From contig NZ_FOEE01000010.1 of assembly GCF_900110555.1 (NCBI RefSeq), forward strand, positions 116,862-180,861: DNA of 64,000 nucleotides. Direction: 5' to 3'. Positions 34,446 through 43,443 of this stretch are shown in pieces. Under the pieces are notes generated by a model. It ran no database searches, was not told the DNA's origin, and saw only the letters and a list, made by a program, of their open reading frames with translations. The stretch comes from Trujillonella endophytica (GTDB lineage Bacteria > Actinomycetota > Actinomycetes > Mycobacteriales > Geodermatophilaceae). The translations under genes were made by a program, and so were the position numbers. How positions within the stretch are numbered: position 1 is the stretch's first letter; every line of letters starts with the position of its first letter.

Positions 34446-35917
34446 GCGCCCGCTCCGCCGGCGACCAGCGCCGGGGGGAGCCCGATGCTGCGGGGCTCGA
34501 GGAACGCGGTCAGCCCCTCGGGCCCGAGCTCGCGGCCCAGCCCGGACTGCTTGAACCCGCCGAAGGGCACCAGCGGGAACGGCGGGTAGGTGCCGTTGAC
34601 CGCGATGCTGCCGGTGCGCACCCGCTTCGCGATCCGCACGCCGCGGGCCGGGTCGGCCGACCACACCCCGCCGGAGAGGCCGTAGGGCGAGTCGTCGGCG
34701 ATCCGGACCGCCTCGTCCTCGTCGGCGTAGGGGATCAGGCACAGGACCGGCCCGAAGATCTCCTCGCGGGCGACGCGCATGGAGTTGTCGACGTCGGCCA
34801 GGATCGTGGGCTCGACGTACCAGCCGCGCGGCAGGTGGGCGGGGCGACCGCCGCCCGCGGCGGCCCGGGCGCCGTCGCCGAGGGCCGAGGCGATGTAGCC
34901 CTCCACCCGGGCGCGCTGCCGCTCGGCGACCAGCGGGCCGACGACCGTGGCCGGGTCGTGCGGATCGCCGACGGCGATGTGCGCGGCAGCAGCGGCGGCG
35001 GCGTCGACGGCCTCGGCGTAGCGCGAGCGCGGCACCAGCACTCGGGTGTGCGCCCCGCAGACCTGCCCGGACAGGTGCATGCCGCCGTGCACGAGCGCCG
35101 GGAGCACCGTGCCGAGGTCGGCGTCGTCGAGCACGATCGCCGCCGACTTGCCCCCGAGCTCCAGCGAGACCCGCTTCACCTGCTCGCCGCAGAGGCTCAT
35201 GATCCGCTTGCCGGCGGCGGTGGAGCCGGTGAACGCGACCTTGTCGACGCCGGGGGAGCGGACCAGGTGCTCGCCGACCTCGCGCCCGGCCGGCACGACG
35301 CTGACCACGCCCTCGGGGACGCCCGCCTCCGCCAGCGCCTCGGCCAGCACGAAGTTCGACAGCGGCGCCTCCGGCGGGGGCTTGAGCACGATGGTGCAGC
35401 CCGCGGCCAGGGCCGGCGCGGCCTTCCAGGCGGCCAGCGTGACCGGCGCGTTCCACGGCACGATGCCCGCGACGACGCCGACCGGCTCCTGCGTCACCAG
35501 CCCGGCCCGGGCGCCGTCGACCACCTCGCGCTCGAAGCCGAAGGTGCGGATCAGGTCGGCGTAGTAGCTGAAGACGGTCGAGACCATACCCTGGGCGCGC
35601 GGCGCCTGGCTGATCGCGATGCCCATCTCGTCGACGACGACGCCGGCGATGTCGCCCTCCCGCTTGCGCAGGACGGCTGCCGCCTCGGCCAGGACGTCGG
35701 CCCGCTCGGCGGGGGACATGCGCGGCCAGGGGCCCTCGTCGAAGGCCTCGCGGGCGGCGGCCACGGCGCGGTCGGCGTCGGCCTCGGTGGCGAGCGGGAC
35801 CTGTCCGACGACCTCCTCGGTGGAGGGCGAGACGACCGGGAGCACCTCGTCGCCGTCGGGGGCGGTCCACCTGCCCCCGATGAAGAACTCGCGCCGATAC
35901 ATCAGCCGGTCGTCCAC
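34442..35917 (-). CDS. NAD(P)-dependent aldehyde dehydrogenase
   Basis: 491 residues from GTG 35917, preferred because GGAGGAA lies directly upstream; an ATG five codons inside is the alternative. The motifs FTGSTAAGKRI (cofactor), VSLELGGKSAAIVL (general-base Glu), HLSGQVCGAHTRVLV (nucleophilic Cys) and EEIFGPVLCLIPY are intact. The usual GQxCxAGTR reads GQVCGAHTR. It is co-transcribed with the downstream P450 via an ATGA overlap and lies 55 bases from the operator palindrome at 35973. It is about a standard family length. Confidence 0.94.
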   Translation of the reverse strand: MDDRLMYRREFFIGGRWTAPDGDEVLPVVSPSTEEVVGQVPLATEADADRAVAAAREAFDEGPWPRMSPAERADVLAEAAAVLRKREGDIAGVVVDEMGIAISQAPRAQGMVSTVFSYYADLIRTFGFEREVVDGARAGLVTQEPVGVVAGIVPWNAPVTLAAWKAAPALAAGCTIVLKPPPEAPLSNFVLAEALAEAGVPEGVVSVVPAGREVGEHLVRSPGVDKVAFTGSTAAGKRIMSLCGEQVKRVSLELGGKSAAIVLDDADLGTVLPALVHGGMHLSGQVCGAHTRVLVPRSRYAEAVDAAAAAAAHIAVGDPHDPATVVGPLVAERQRARVEGYIASALGDGARAAAGGGRPAHLPRGWYVEPTILADVDNSMRVAREEIFGPVLCLIPYADEDEAVRIADDSPYGLSGGVWSADPARGVRIAKRVRTGSIAVNGTYPPFPLVPFGGFKQSGLGRELGPEGLTAFLEPRSIGLPPALVAGGAGA

Positions 35918-35972
35918 GGTTCCTCCGCCGATCCCCTCGCCCATCCGGTCGCGTGCGGGTCCAGTACAACTG

Positions 35973-35986
35973 AGTGAGAGCTCACT
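35973..35986. promoter_or_regulatory. TetR-type operator, site 4 (divergent promoter)
   Basis: AGTGAG-AG-CTCACT is a perfect 6+2+6 palindrome in a variant spacing of the island consensus. TACAAC upstream looks like a -10 hexamer. It lies between the aldehyde dehydrogenase/P450 operon (start 35917) and the amidohydrolase/CoA-transferase operon (start 36042). Confidence 0.6.
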
Positions 35987-36041
35987 TGCCAAGCCCTCCG
36001 GGCGCCGATTAGCGTCCCGGCAGCGACCGATCGGAGCATCC

Positions 36042-37682
36042 ATGGACCTGCTGTTGCGCGGAGCCTCTCTCGTCGACGGGAGCGGTGCGCCGGCCAGGGC
36101 CGCGGACGTCGCCGTCGAGGGCGACCGGATCGTCGCCGTCGGCCCGCCCGGGGAGCTGCGGCCGGGCCCGTCGACCGAGGTCGTGCACCTCGACGGGCTG
36201 ACCCTCGCGCCCGGGTTCATCGACATCCACACGCACTACGACGCGCAGATCCTGTGGGACGGCGACCTGACCCCGTCCAGCTGGCACGGGGTCACCAGCG
36301 TCGTCATGGGCAACTGCGGCTTCGCCGTCGCGCCGACCCGGCCCGAGCACCGCGAGACCGTCGTCCGCACGTTCGAGAACGTCGAGGGCATGTCCATGGC
36401 CGCCCTCGACGAGGGCATCGACTGGTGCTTCGAGACGTTCCCGGAGTACCTCGCGGCCCTGGACGCGCGCGCCAAGCGGCTCAACGTCGGCGCCTTCGTC
36501 GGGCACTCGACGCTGCGGCTGTACGCGCTGGGGGGCGAGGAGCGGCCCGCCACCCCGGCCGAGCTCGAGACGATGCGTGGCCTGCTGCGCGAGGCGCTGG
36601 AGCTGGGGGCGGTCGGCTTCTCGACCTCGCGCCAGCCCAACCACCAGGGCGCGTACGGGCGGCCGGTGCCCAGCCGGTTCGCCGAGGTCGACGAGGTGTA
36701 CGCGCTGACGTCGGTGCTCGGCGAGCTCGGCAAGGGCGTCGTCGAGGTGTCGATCGGCCCCGGCCTGTGGCTGGAGCAGTTCTCCGAGCTGTCGCAGCGC
36801 TACGGCGTCCCGGTGACCTGGACGGCGCTGGTGGCCCGGGCCGACAAGCCGGGGGCGGCGATGCGGACCGTCGAGCGCGGCGGCGCGCTGCCCGGCGAGG
36901 TCTACCCGCAGATCGCCTGCCGGCCGATCGTCTTCCAGACCACGATGGCCGATCCGACCAACCTCGGCGAGATCGACGAGTGGAAGGAGGTCCTCGCCGT
37001 CCCCCGGGAGCGGCGGTCCGACCTCTACCGCGACCCCGCCTGGCGCGACCGGGCCCGCCCGACGACGCTCGCCGCCTGGGCGCACCGCTGGTCCAAGATC
37101 GACGTCGAGGAGACGGTGCAGCACGCCGACCTGGTGGGCGTCCCGCTGGACGCGCTCGCGGAGCAGCGGGGCACGACCCCGTTCGACCTGATGCTCGACC
37201 TCGCGCTCGCCGACGACCTGGCGACCCGGTTCCGGGTGGTCATGGACAACGACGGCGAGGAGGAGATGGGCGACCTGCTCGCCGACAAGCGCACCCTGCT
37301 CGGCCTCTCCGACGCCGGCGCGCACGCGAGCCAGCTGTGCGACGCCTGCTACTCCACCCACCTGCTCGGCCACTGGGTGCGCGAGCGGAAGGCGCTGTCG
37401 CTGGAGGACGCGGTCTGGCGGCTCACCGGGCACCCCGCGCACGCCTTCCGGATCCCGGAGCGCGGCCTGGTCCGGGAGGGCTACTTCGCCGACCTCGTCG
37501 CCTTCGACCCCGCGACGGTGGGCACGACGCCGGTCGAGCGCGTGTACGACCAGCCCGGCGGGGCCGACCGGCTGATCGTGCGGAGCACCGGCATCGCCCG
37601 CACCTGGGTCAACGGGGTGGCCACGCGGGTCGACGGGACCGACGTCGACGGCGTCGCCCCCGGCCGCCTGCTGCGGGTGTGA
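36042..37682 (+). CDS. Amidohydrolase, N-acyl-D-amino-acid deacylase-like
   Basis: 546 residues from ATG 36042. The D-aminoacylase-type signatures are APGFIDIHTHYDAQILWD (H-x-H), SVVMGNCGFAVAP (metal-binding Cys of this branch), NVGAFVGHSTLR (His), FSTSRQPNHQG and LSDAGAHASQLCD (catalytic Asp). It is a paralogue of the gene at 58099 (shared DAQ.FWD, GNCG and SDAGAH/ADAGAH blocks). Enzymes annotated this way in catabolic clusters often act on cyclic amides or carbon-carbon bonds rather than D-amino acids, so the family name should not be taken as function. It overlaps the next CoA-transferase by 4 bases. Confidence 0.88.
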   Translation: MDLLLRGASLVDGSGAPARAADVAVEGDRIVAVGPPGELRPGPSTEVVHLDGLTLAPGFIDIHTHYDAQILWDGDLTPSSWHGVTSVVMGNCGFAVAPTRPEHRETVVRTFENVEGMSMAALDEGIDWCFETFPEYLAALDARAKRLNVGAFVGHSTLRLYALGGEERPATPAELETMRGLLREALELGAVGFSTSRQPNHQGAYGRPVPSRFAEVDEVYALTSVLGELGKGVVEVSIGPGLWLEQFSELSQRYGVPVTWTALVARADKPGAAMRTVERGGALPGEVYPQIACRPIVFQTTMADPTNLGEIDEWKEVLAVPRERRSDLYRDPAWRDRARPTTLAAWAHRWSKIDVEETVQHADLVGVPLDALAEQRGTTPFDLMLDLALADDLATRFRVVMDNDGEEEMGDLLADKRTLLGLSDAGAHASQLCDACYSTHLLGHWVRERKALSLEDAVWRLTGHPAHAFRIPERGLVREGYFADLVAFDPATVGTTPVERVYDQPGGADRLIVRSTGIARTWVNGVATRVDGTDVDGVAPGRLLRV

Positions 37683-39949
37683 CCGCCGCACTGGCGGGCC
37701 TGCGGGTCGTCGAGGTCGCGCTGGGAGTTCCCGACGTGGGCGCCGGCCTGGCCACCCACCTCCCCGGCCGGCTGCTGGCCGACCTCGGCGCGCACGTCAC
37801 GCACGTGCGGTCGCGCCGGCGCTCGACCCTGGACGCCGGGGTGGAGTCCGCCCGGGCCTGGGACCGCGGCAAGGAGGTCGTCGAGGTCGACGACGAGGAG
37901 CTCGCGGCGGCCGCGGGGACGGTCGCCGGGCTGGCCCGCGACGCCGACGTGCTCCTCCTCGCCGGCGCCGAGGAGCGGCTGGAGCGCCAGGGGCTGACCT
38001 GGGCCGCGCTGTCGGCGGCGAACCCGCGGCTGGTCGTCGTCCGGCTGCGGCCGAGCGCCACCGCCCGCGGCCCGCTGCCCGACCTCGAGCTCCTGGTCGC
38101 CGCCCGCGCCGGGCTGCTGACCCAGATCCGCGGTTCCCGGCCGGGACCGGTCTTCGCCGACCTCGCGATCGGCGCCGCGGGCGCCGGGCTGTCGGCGACG
38201 GTCGGCGCGCTCGCGGCGCTCTACGAGCGGGAGTCCACCGGCCGCGGCGGCTGGGCGGAGACGTCGCTGTACGACGGGCTGCAGGCGCTGCTGCCGATGA
38301 TCCTCGGCCGGGTCGAGCACCACTCGCCGACGACGGCCCTGCTGTGGCGGGACCAGGGTCCGGCCGAGTCGCTGTGCTACCGGTGCGCCGACGGGGAGTA
38401 CGTCCAGCTCTGGTTCGGCGCGGCCGGTGCCTACGAGGCGTTCCTGGAGCACATGGGCGAGCCGCCCAGCGAGCGCGGCTACAACGCCGACCTGATGAGC
38501 GGCGCGATGGTCGAGCGCGGCCGGCGATGGGCGGCGGCGTTCGCCACCCGGGAGCGGGAGCACTGGCTGGCCTCGCTGGCGGGGCAGCGGTTCCGCTGCG
38601 AGCCGGTGTGGCGGCCCGGCGAGGCGCTGCGGGACGCACACGTCCGCGAGATCGGGCTGGCGGTGCCGCACGAGGACCCCGAGCGGGGCCGGCTGACGGT
38701 GCTGGGGCCGGCGATCCGGGTGACGGCGGCCGGTAACTCGGCAGCGGCGCCCGTCCCGGCCGGGGGCCGGCTGCTCGAGGGCGTGCGCGTGCTGGACCTG
38801 TCGGCGTACCTCGCCGGGCCGATCGCGCCGCTGGTGCTGGCCGAGCTGGGCGCCGACGTCGTCAAGGTCGAGCCCACCACCGGCGACGCCCACCGGAGCA
38901 TGCAGCCGATGTTCGCCGCCGGTCAGCGGGGCAAGCGGGCGCTGGCCCTGGACCTCAAGTCCCCGGACGCCGCCGAGGTGCTCGACCGCCTGTTCCGCTG
39001 GAGCGACGTCGTCCACTCCAACGCGCGGGTCGGGCTGGCCGAGCGCCTCGGGTACGACGAGACGACCGTCCGGGCCGCCAACCCCGACGTCGTGCACAGC
39101 TTCGCCAGCGGGTTCGGCGAGTCCGGGCCGCGCGCCCTGCTGCCGAGCAACGACCAGCTCATGCAGGCGCTGGCCGGGATCGAGGCCGCGCAGGCCGGCG
39201 AGGGCCGGCCCCCGACGTACCTCGTCTGGGGCGCGGTCGACGTCACGGGTGGCTGGATCGCCGCGGTCGGCATCCTCGCCGGCCTGTACGCGCGGCGGCG
39301 CGGGGGCGGCGGGCAGTCGGTGGCCAGCAGCCTGCTCGGCGCCGGCCTGACGCTGAAGTCCGGCGCGTTCCTGGCCGGGGACGACGTCGTCGTCGGGCCC
39401 CGGGTGGACGCCGCGGAGACCGGGTACGGCGCGGCCTACCGCATCTACCGGGCCGGCGACGGGGCCTGGTTCGCCCTCGCCGCCCCGGACGCCGCGGCCT
39501 GGTCGGCGCTGCGCCGGGTGGTCGGCGTCGAGGGGCTGTCGGAGTGCCCGCCGCCGCTGCGCACCGCGGTTGCCGGCCCGCAGCCCGACGAGCTCCTGCT
39601 GGAGTCCGCGTTCGCCGCCCGGCCCGCGGGCGAGTGGGTGCGGGAGCTGTCGGCGGCGGGGGTTCCGGTCGAGCCGGTCGTCGAGGCCGACCGCAGCGCG
39701 TTCGTGGCCGGCGTCGTCGACGACCCGGTCAACCGGCAGCGCGGCCGGGTGACGGACCACGTCTGGGGCGACCTGGGGCGCGTCGAGCAGCCGTGCCTGC
39801 CGCCGCGGCTGGGGCCCGAGCCGCAGCCGCGGGCCGCCGCCGGCATCCCCGGGCTGGGGGAGCACACCGCGGAGGTCCTGGCGCTGCTCGGCTTCGACGC
39901 CGGGCAGCGGGCCGCGCTCGCGGCGAACGGCTCGGTGGCCGGGGGCTGA
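37679..39949 (+). CDS. Double-length (fused) CaiB/BaiF CoA-transferase
   Basis: 756 residues from GTG 37679 (GTGA overlap with the amidohydrolase stop). Two CaiB-type domains are joined: residues about 1-365 (LAGLRVVEVALGVPDVGAGL, ADLGAHVTHVRS, GGWAETSLYDGLQALLP) and about 370-756 (LLEGVRVLDLSAYLAGPIAP, LAELGADVVKVEPTTGDAH, GQRGKRALALDLKSPDA, then GESGPRALLPSNDQLMQALA with the likely catalytic Asp). The second half is canonical; the first is more diverged but keeps an Asp (PLPDLELLVAARAG). Family III enzymes normally are interlocked dimers of 400-residue chains, so this is one pseudo-dimer per polypeptide. It is a paralogue of 45228-47519. Confidence 0.92.
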   Translation: MTAALAGLRVVEVALGVPDVGAGLATHLPGRLLADLGAHVTHVRSRRRSTLDAGVESARAWDRGKEVVEVDDEELAAAAGTVAGLARDADVLLLAGAEERLERQGLTWAALSAANPRLVVVRLRPSATARGPLPDLELLVAARAGLLTQIRGSRPGPVFADLAIGAAGAGLSATVGALAALYERESTGRGGWAETSLYDGLQALLPMILGRVEHHSPTTALLWRDQGPAESLCYRCADGEYVQLWFGAAGAYEAFLEHMGEPPSERGYNADLMSGAMVERGRRWAAAFATREREHWLASLAGQRFRCEPVWRPGEALRDAHVREIGLAVPHEDPERGRLTVLGPAIRVTAAGNSAAAPVPAGGRLLEGVRVLDLSAYLAGPIAPLVLAELGADVVKVEPTTGDAHRSMQPMFAAGQRGKRALALDLKSPDAAEVLDRLFRWSDVVHSNARVGLAERLGYDETTVRAANPDVVHSFASGFGESGPRALLPSNDQLMQALAGIEAAQAGEGRPPTYLVWGAVDVTGGWIAAVGILAGLYARRRGGGGQSVASSLLGAGLTLKSGAFLAGDDVVVGPRVDAAETGYGAAYRIYRAGDGAWFALAAPDAAAWSALRRVVGVEGLSECPPPLRTAVAGPQPDELLLESAFAARPAGEWVRELSAAGVPVEPVVEADRSAFVAGVVDDPVNRQRGRVTDHVWGDLGRVEQPCLPPRLGPEPQPRAAAGIPGLGEHTAEVLALLGFDAGQRAALAANGSVAGG

Positions 39950-39965
39950 ACGCCCGCCGCCGCAT

Positions 39966-40030
39966 CGCCGATCATCGGCGGGTGGCTGCGCGACCCGCCG
40001 ACGGGGGGCGCCACCTGCCGATCATCGACG
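39966..40030. terminator. Palindrome cluster between convergent genes
   Basis: CGCCGATCATCGGCG (39966-39980) is a perfect palindrome, and GCCGATCATCGACG recurs at 40017-40030. Between them GGTGGC (39981-39986) can pair with GCCACC (40010-40015). It lies between the fused CoA-transferase (stop 39949) and the convergent amidohydrolase (stop 40034), so it is a probable bidirectional terminator. Confidence 0.55.
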
Positions 40031-40033
40031 CCG

Positions 40034-41281
40034 CTACGGGACCGGCTGGGCAGCGAGCTCGGTGACGACCGCCGGCCAGCCCGGGCCGCTCGGCAGCGGG
40101 TGGCGGAACAGCCGCGCCGCGTTCCCGCCCGCGATCATCGACGCCTCCTCGAACGGGATCCGCCCGAGGCGCTTGCGCAGCAGGTCCTGGGAGTGCGGCC
40201 ACGTCGAGTCGGCGTGCGGGTAGTCGGTCTCGAACATGATGTGGTCGATCCCGATCAGGTGCCGCTGGTCGAGGGTGCTGGGGTCGTCGAGCATGCAGAA
40301 GTAGAAGTTCCGCCGCAGCGCCTCGCTGGGGGAGATGTCGAACTCCCACGCCTCGCCCGCGGCCGAGCCGGCGGAGTGCTCGGTGACGTAGTCGAGGCGG
40401 TCGATCGCCATCGGTACCCAGCCGATGCCGCCCTCGCTCAGGGCGATCTTCAGGTCCGGGTAGAGCGCCGGGATGCCCGCCCACGTCCAGTCCACGGCGG
40501 CGCAGAACGCCCCGCCGGGGAACATCGACACCTGCGTGTTGAGGCCGTTGCCCGGCGACCCCTGCAGCACGAACCCGCTCGCGCCCGCGTGCAGCGAGAT
40601 GACCGTGTCGGTCTCCTGGCACGCCTCGAAGAACGGCCGCCAGTGCTCGCGGTCGGTGATCGGCGGCAGCTTGAGCAGCTGCGGGGACTCCATGAACGAG
40701 ACCGAGGTGAACCCGAGCCCGGCGTTGCGGCGGACCTCCTCGGCGGCCAGCACCGGGTCCTGCAGCCACGGCAGCTGCATCGGGATGAAGCGCTCCGGGT
40801 GCGCCCCGTGCCACTCCTCGATCATCCAGCTGTTCCAGGCGCGGATCGCGGCCAGCCCGACCTCCTGGTCGCGGTTGAGCGACAGCACCCGGCCGGTGAA
40901 GCCCCACGCCCCGGACGGGAAGCACAGCGACGCCCAGATCCCGTCGACGTCCATGTCCTGCACCCGCCGGTCGACGTCCCAGCAGGCGGGGCGCATCTCG
41001 TCGAGGTTCAGGACGTCGTCGGTCCACTCCTCGCGCGGGCGGCCCGCGACCACGCTCAGACCGGTGTCGGCGTAGAAGCGGTCCTTGTAGAGCCAGGCCT
41101 CGGTGCCGTCGTCCCGGGTGACCAGCCGGGGGGCCCGGTCGCGCAGCTTCGCGGGGAAGCGCTTCTCGAAGAGGTCGGCGGGCTCGGTGAGGTGGTCGTC
41201 GACGGAGATGACCGTGTACGACCGCTCCCGGGGCTCCGGGTCGGGGAGCTGCTGCCACGTGCGTCGGGTCGTCGCCGTCAT
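40034..41281 (-). CDS. Amidohydrolase-family protein (PF04909 type)
   Basis: 415 residues from ATG 41281 with GAGGA upstream. It is a close paralogue of 16044: both share the ISVDDHL.EPA motif and the downstream PAKLRDRAPRLV-like block, an identical SEG.IGWVPM/IP region, and MFETDYPHADSTWP with the conserved Asp. The mid-protein SLHAGASGFVLQ carries a metal-binding His. It is monocistronic, ends at the palindrome cluster, and lies behind operator site 5. The presence of two near-identical hydrolases in separate units suggests successive or parallel ring-cleavage steps. Confidence 0.9.
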   Translation of the reverse strand: MTATTRRTWQQLPDPEPRERSYTVISVDDHLTEPADLFEKRFPAKLRDRAPRLVTRDDGTEAWLYKDRFYADTGLSVVAGRPREEWTDDVLNLDEMRPACWDVDRRVQDMDVDGIWASLCFPSGAWGFTGRVLSLNRDQEVGLAAIRAWNSWMIEEWHGAHPERFIPMQLPWLQDPVLAAEEVRRNAGLGFTSVSFMESPQLLKLPPITDREHWRPFFEACQETDTVISLHAGASGFVLQGSPGNGLNTQVSMFPGGAFCAAVDWTWAGIPALYPDLKIALSEGGIGWVPMAIDRLDYVTEHSAGSAAGEAWEFDISPSEALRRNFYFCMLDDPSTLDQRHLIGIDHIMFETDYPHADSTWPHSQDLLRKRLGRIPFEEASMIAGGNAARLFRHPLPSGPGWPAVVTELAAQPVP

Positions 41282-41296
41282 CTCGCCGTCCTCGTT

Positions 41297-41314
41297 AGAG
41301 AGTGTTCGCTCACT
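41297..41314. promoter_or_regulatory. TetR-type operator, site 5
   Basis: AGAGAGTG-TT-CGCTCACT; the right half is perfect and the left 6 of 8. It lies 16 bases upstream of the amidohydrolase start (41281, minus strand), with TAGACT as a -10-like element on that strand. Confidence 0.65.
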
Positions 41315-41350
41315 CAGTCTAGCGGTCCCGCGGCCCCGGCCGGGGAGCCG

Positions 41351-42196
41351 CTACCCCTCCTCGGGGGCCGGGACGGCGCGCAGGTAGGGCGCCATCATCA
41401 GCGGGGTCACCGCGAGGACGCCGGACTCCACCGGCAGCGTCACCCCGGTGATCCAGCGGGCCTCGTCGCTGGCCAGGAACACCGACGCCCAGCCGACGTC
41501 CCAGCCGTCGCCCGGGGTGCCGAGCAGGCCGGCCTCCGACCGCATCCGGTTCATGTACTCCGCGCGGGAGCCGGGCGCGCTCACCGACATCACCATCGGC
41601 GTGGTGATGTGGCCGGGGGCGATCGCGTTCACCCGGATGCCCTGCCGGCCGTGGGAGTAGGCCATGTCGACGGTCATCCCGATGAGCCCGGCCTTGGCCG
41701 CGGAGTAGGCGACGGTGCCGTCGCCCCGCAGCGCGGAGATGGACGAGATGTTCACGATCGACCCGCCCCCGGAGGCGGCCATCACCGGGACGGCGTACTT
41801 CGACGCGAGGAACGCCGTGCGCAGGTTGATCGCGAAGGCGCGGTCCCACGCCTCCTCGGTGACGTCGACGACGGTTCCGAGCGAGGCCAGGCCGATGTTG
41901 TTCACCAGGACGTCGACCGTGCCGAAGGCGTCGACGGCGGCCTGCACCATGGCCTCGCAGTCGTCGGCCCGCGTGCAGTCCGCGGCGAAGACCTGCGCCT
42001 GGCCGCCCTCCCACTCGATGATCGCCCGGGTCTCCTCGGCGCGCTCGGGGTGCAGGTCGACGAGCAGCACCCGCGCGCCCTCGCGCGCCAGCGTCACCGC
42101 GCTGGCCTTGCCGGTGCCGATCCCGGGGCCGGGCGTGGAGCCGGCGCCGGTGACGACGGCGACCTTCCCCTCGACCCGGCCGCGACGTTCCACCAT
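41351..42196 (-). CDS. SDR-family oxidoreductase
   Basis: 281 residues from ATG 42196. The NAD-binding motif TGAGSTPGPGIGTGKA has an expanded glycine loop, seen in a subset of actinobacterial SDRs that recognise bulky substrates. The family NNIGLASLG motif stands where NNAG is usual, with INISSISALRG (Ser) and VAYSAAKAGLIGM (Tyr-x-x-x-Lys). It dehydrogenates a secondary alcohol or hydroxyacyl-CoA. It follows the thiolase-like gene by 65 bases and probably belongs to the operon running 44117 to 41351. Confidence 0.88.
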   Translation of the reverse strand: MVERRGRVEGKVAVVTGAGSTPGPGIGTGKASAVTLAREGARVLLVDLHPERAEETRAIIEWEGGQAQVFAADCTRADDCEAMVQAAVDAFGTVDVLVNNIGLASLGTVVDVTEEAWDRAFAINLRTAFLASKYAVPVMAASGGGSIVNISSISALRGDGTVAYSAAKAGLIGMTVDMAYSHGRQGIRVNAIAPGHITTPMVMSVSAPGSRAEYMNRMRSEAGLLGTPGDGWDVGWASVFLASDEARWITGVTLPVESGVLAVTPLMMAPYLRAVPAPEEG

Positions 42197-42261
42197 CGGG
42201 AGTCCCTTCTGTCGTCGGACGAACGGTGCTGCGCACCGGGGCCCGCGGTCGGGCCCCGGGT

Positions 42262-43443
42262 CTACCAGCGGGTGAGCAGCGCGGCGCCGGCCTCGAAGCC
42301 GCCCACGTTGCCCAGGGCCACCACCTGCGCGCCGTCGACCTGGCGCTCGCCGGCCTCCCCGCGCAGCTGCCGCACGGCCTCGGCGGTGTGGCCGAAGCCG
42401 GCGTGCAGCCGGCCGCCGGAGAGCTGCCCGCCCCAGGTGTTGAGCGGCAGCTCGCCGCCGAGGGAGATGCGCGACCCGCCGTCGACGAAGTCGGCCGCCT
42501 CGCCGGTGCTGCAGAAGCCCAGGGCCTCCAGCCACCAGACGACCTCGATCGTGAAGCCGTCGTAGAGCTGGGCGACGTCGACGTCGGCCGGCCGCAGGTC
42601 CGTGCGCTCCCACATGGCGCGGGCCGCCCCGTGGCCGACCCGCCCCATGTCCTCCCACTGGTCCCACGACGGCCGGCCCTCCACGACCCCCGCCATGGCC
42701 TCGATCCGCACCGGTGCCCGCAGGTCTCCGGCGGTCTCGATCGCCGAGACGACGATCGCGGTCGCGCCGTCGGCCGGGACGTCGCAGTCGTACAGGCACA
42801 TCGGCGTCGAGATCATCCGCGACTCGAGGTACGCCTCGAGGGTCAGCGGCGTGCGGTAGACCGCGTCCGGGTTCAGCGCGGCGTGCGCCCGCTGGGTCAC
42901 CGGGATCCAGCCGAGCTGCTCGCGCGTGGCGCCGTACTCGTGCATGTACCGCATGGCGTACGGCGCGACCTGGCAGACCGGCGACAGCATGCCCACCGGC
43001 AGCAGCCAGGCGAGCGGGCCCTCGGCCACGGGCTTGGTGGAGCCGTACGCGGGGCGGCCCCCGGCGTTGCGCGCCGCGCTGCCCTCCTTGACCGTGCGCC
43101 AGATGACGGCGTGCCGCGCCTGCCCGGTCGCCACCGCCTGGGCGGTTCCGTAGAAGGGCAGCGCCAGGCCCTCGACGATGCCCTGGCGCCACGTCGTCCG
43201 CAGGCCGAGCGCGTCCTGGACCTCGTACAGGTTGCCGTTGGCGTAGCCGGGCAGGTTCGCCGCGCCGCCGCCGGGGAACGTGGCCAGGCCGTCGATGTCG
43301 TCGAGCCTCAGCCCGGCGTCGGCGACGGCCGCGGTGATCGCGTCGAGGGTGAGCTGCAGGCCCGAGCGGTCCACCTGGCGGCCGATCTGCGACTGGCCCA
43401 CGCCGGAGACGACCACGCGCCGCTCGAGGTGCTCCGTGCCCAT
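42262..43443 (-). CDS. Thiolase-like protein, Ltp2/SCP2-type (probable retro-aldolase subunit)
   Basis: 393 residues from ATG 43443, overlapping the DUF35 gene stop (ATGA). The fold is thiolase-like: VVVSGVGQSQIGR, DGATAIVVSA, VAQLYDGFTIEVVWWL and LHAGFGHTAEAVRQL. At the position of the thiolase nucleophile (CASG/CATG) it reads GIVEGLALPFYG, with no Cys. This is the pattern of Ltp2-type proteins, which with a DUF35 partner act as retro-aldolases on side-chain 3-hydroxyacyl-CoAs in steroid breakdown. The neighbour is exactly such a DUF35 protein. Retro-aldolase activity is inferred; a non-catalytic thiolase-like partner is the alternative. Confidence 0.82.
   Translation of the reverse strand: MGTEHLERRVVVSGVGQSQIGRQVDRSGLQLTLDAITAAVADAGLRLDDIDGLATFPGGGAANLPGYANGNLYEVQDALGLRTTWRQGIVEGLALPFYGTAQAVATGQARHAVIWRTVKEGSAARNAGGRPAYGSTKPVAEGPLAWLLPVGMLSPVCQVAPYAMRYMHEYGATREQLGWIPVTQRAHAALNPDAVYRTPLTLEAYLESRMISTPMCLYDCDVPADGATAIVVSAIETAGDLRAPVRIEAMAGVVEGRPSWDQWEDMGRVGHGAARAMWERTDLRPADVDVAQLYDGFTIEVVWWLEALGFCSTGEAADFVDGGSRISLGGELPLNTWGGQLSGGRLHAGFGHTAEAVRQLRGEAGERQVDGAQVVALGNVGGFEAGAALLTRW

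Noticed and set aside
36042..37682. Assigning D-amino-acid deacylase function to this gene and to 58099-59805.
   Set aside because: Family membership is clear, but the context is oxidative CoA-linked catabolism with no amino-acid genes; the substrate is left open.
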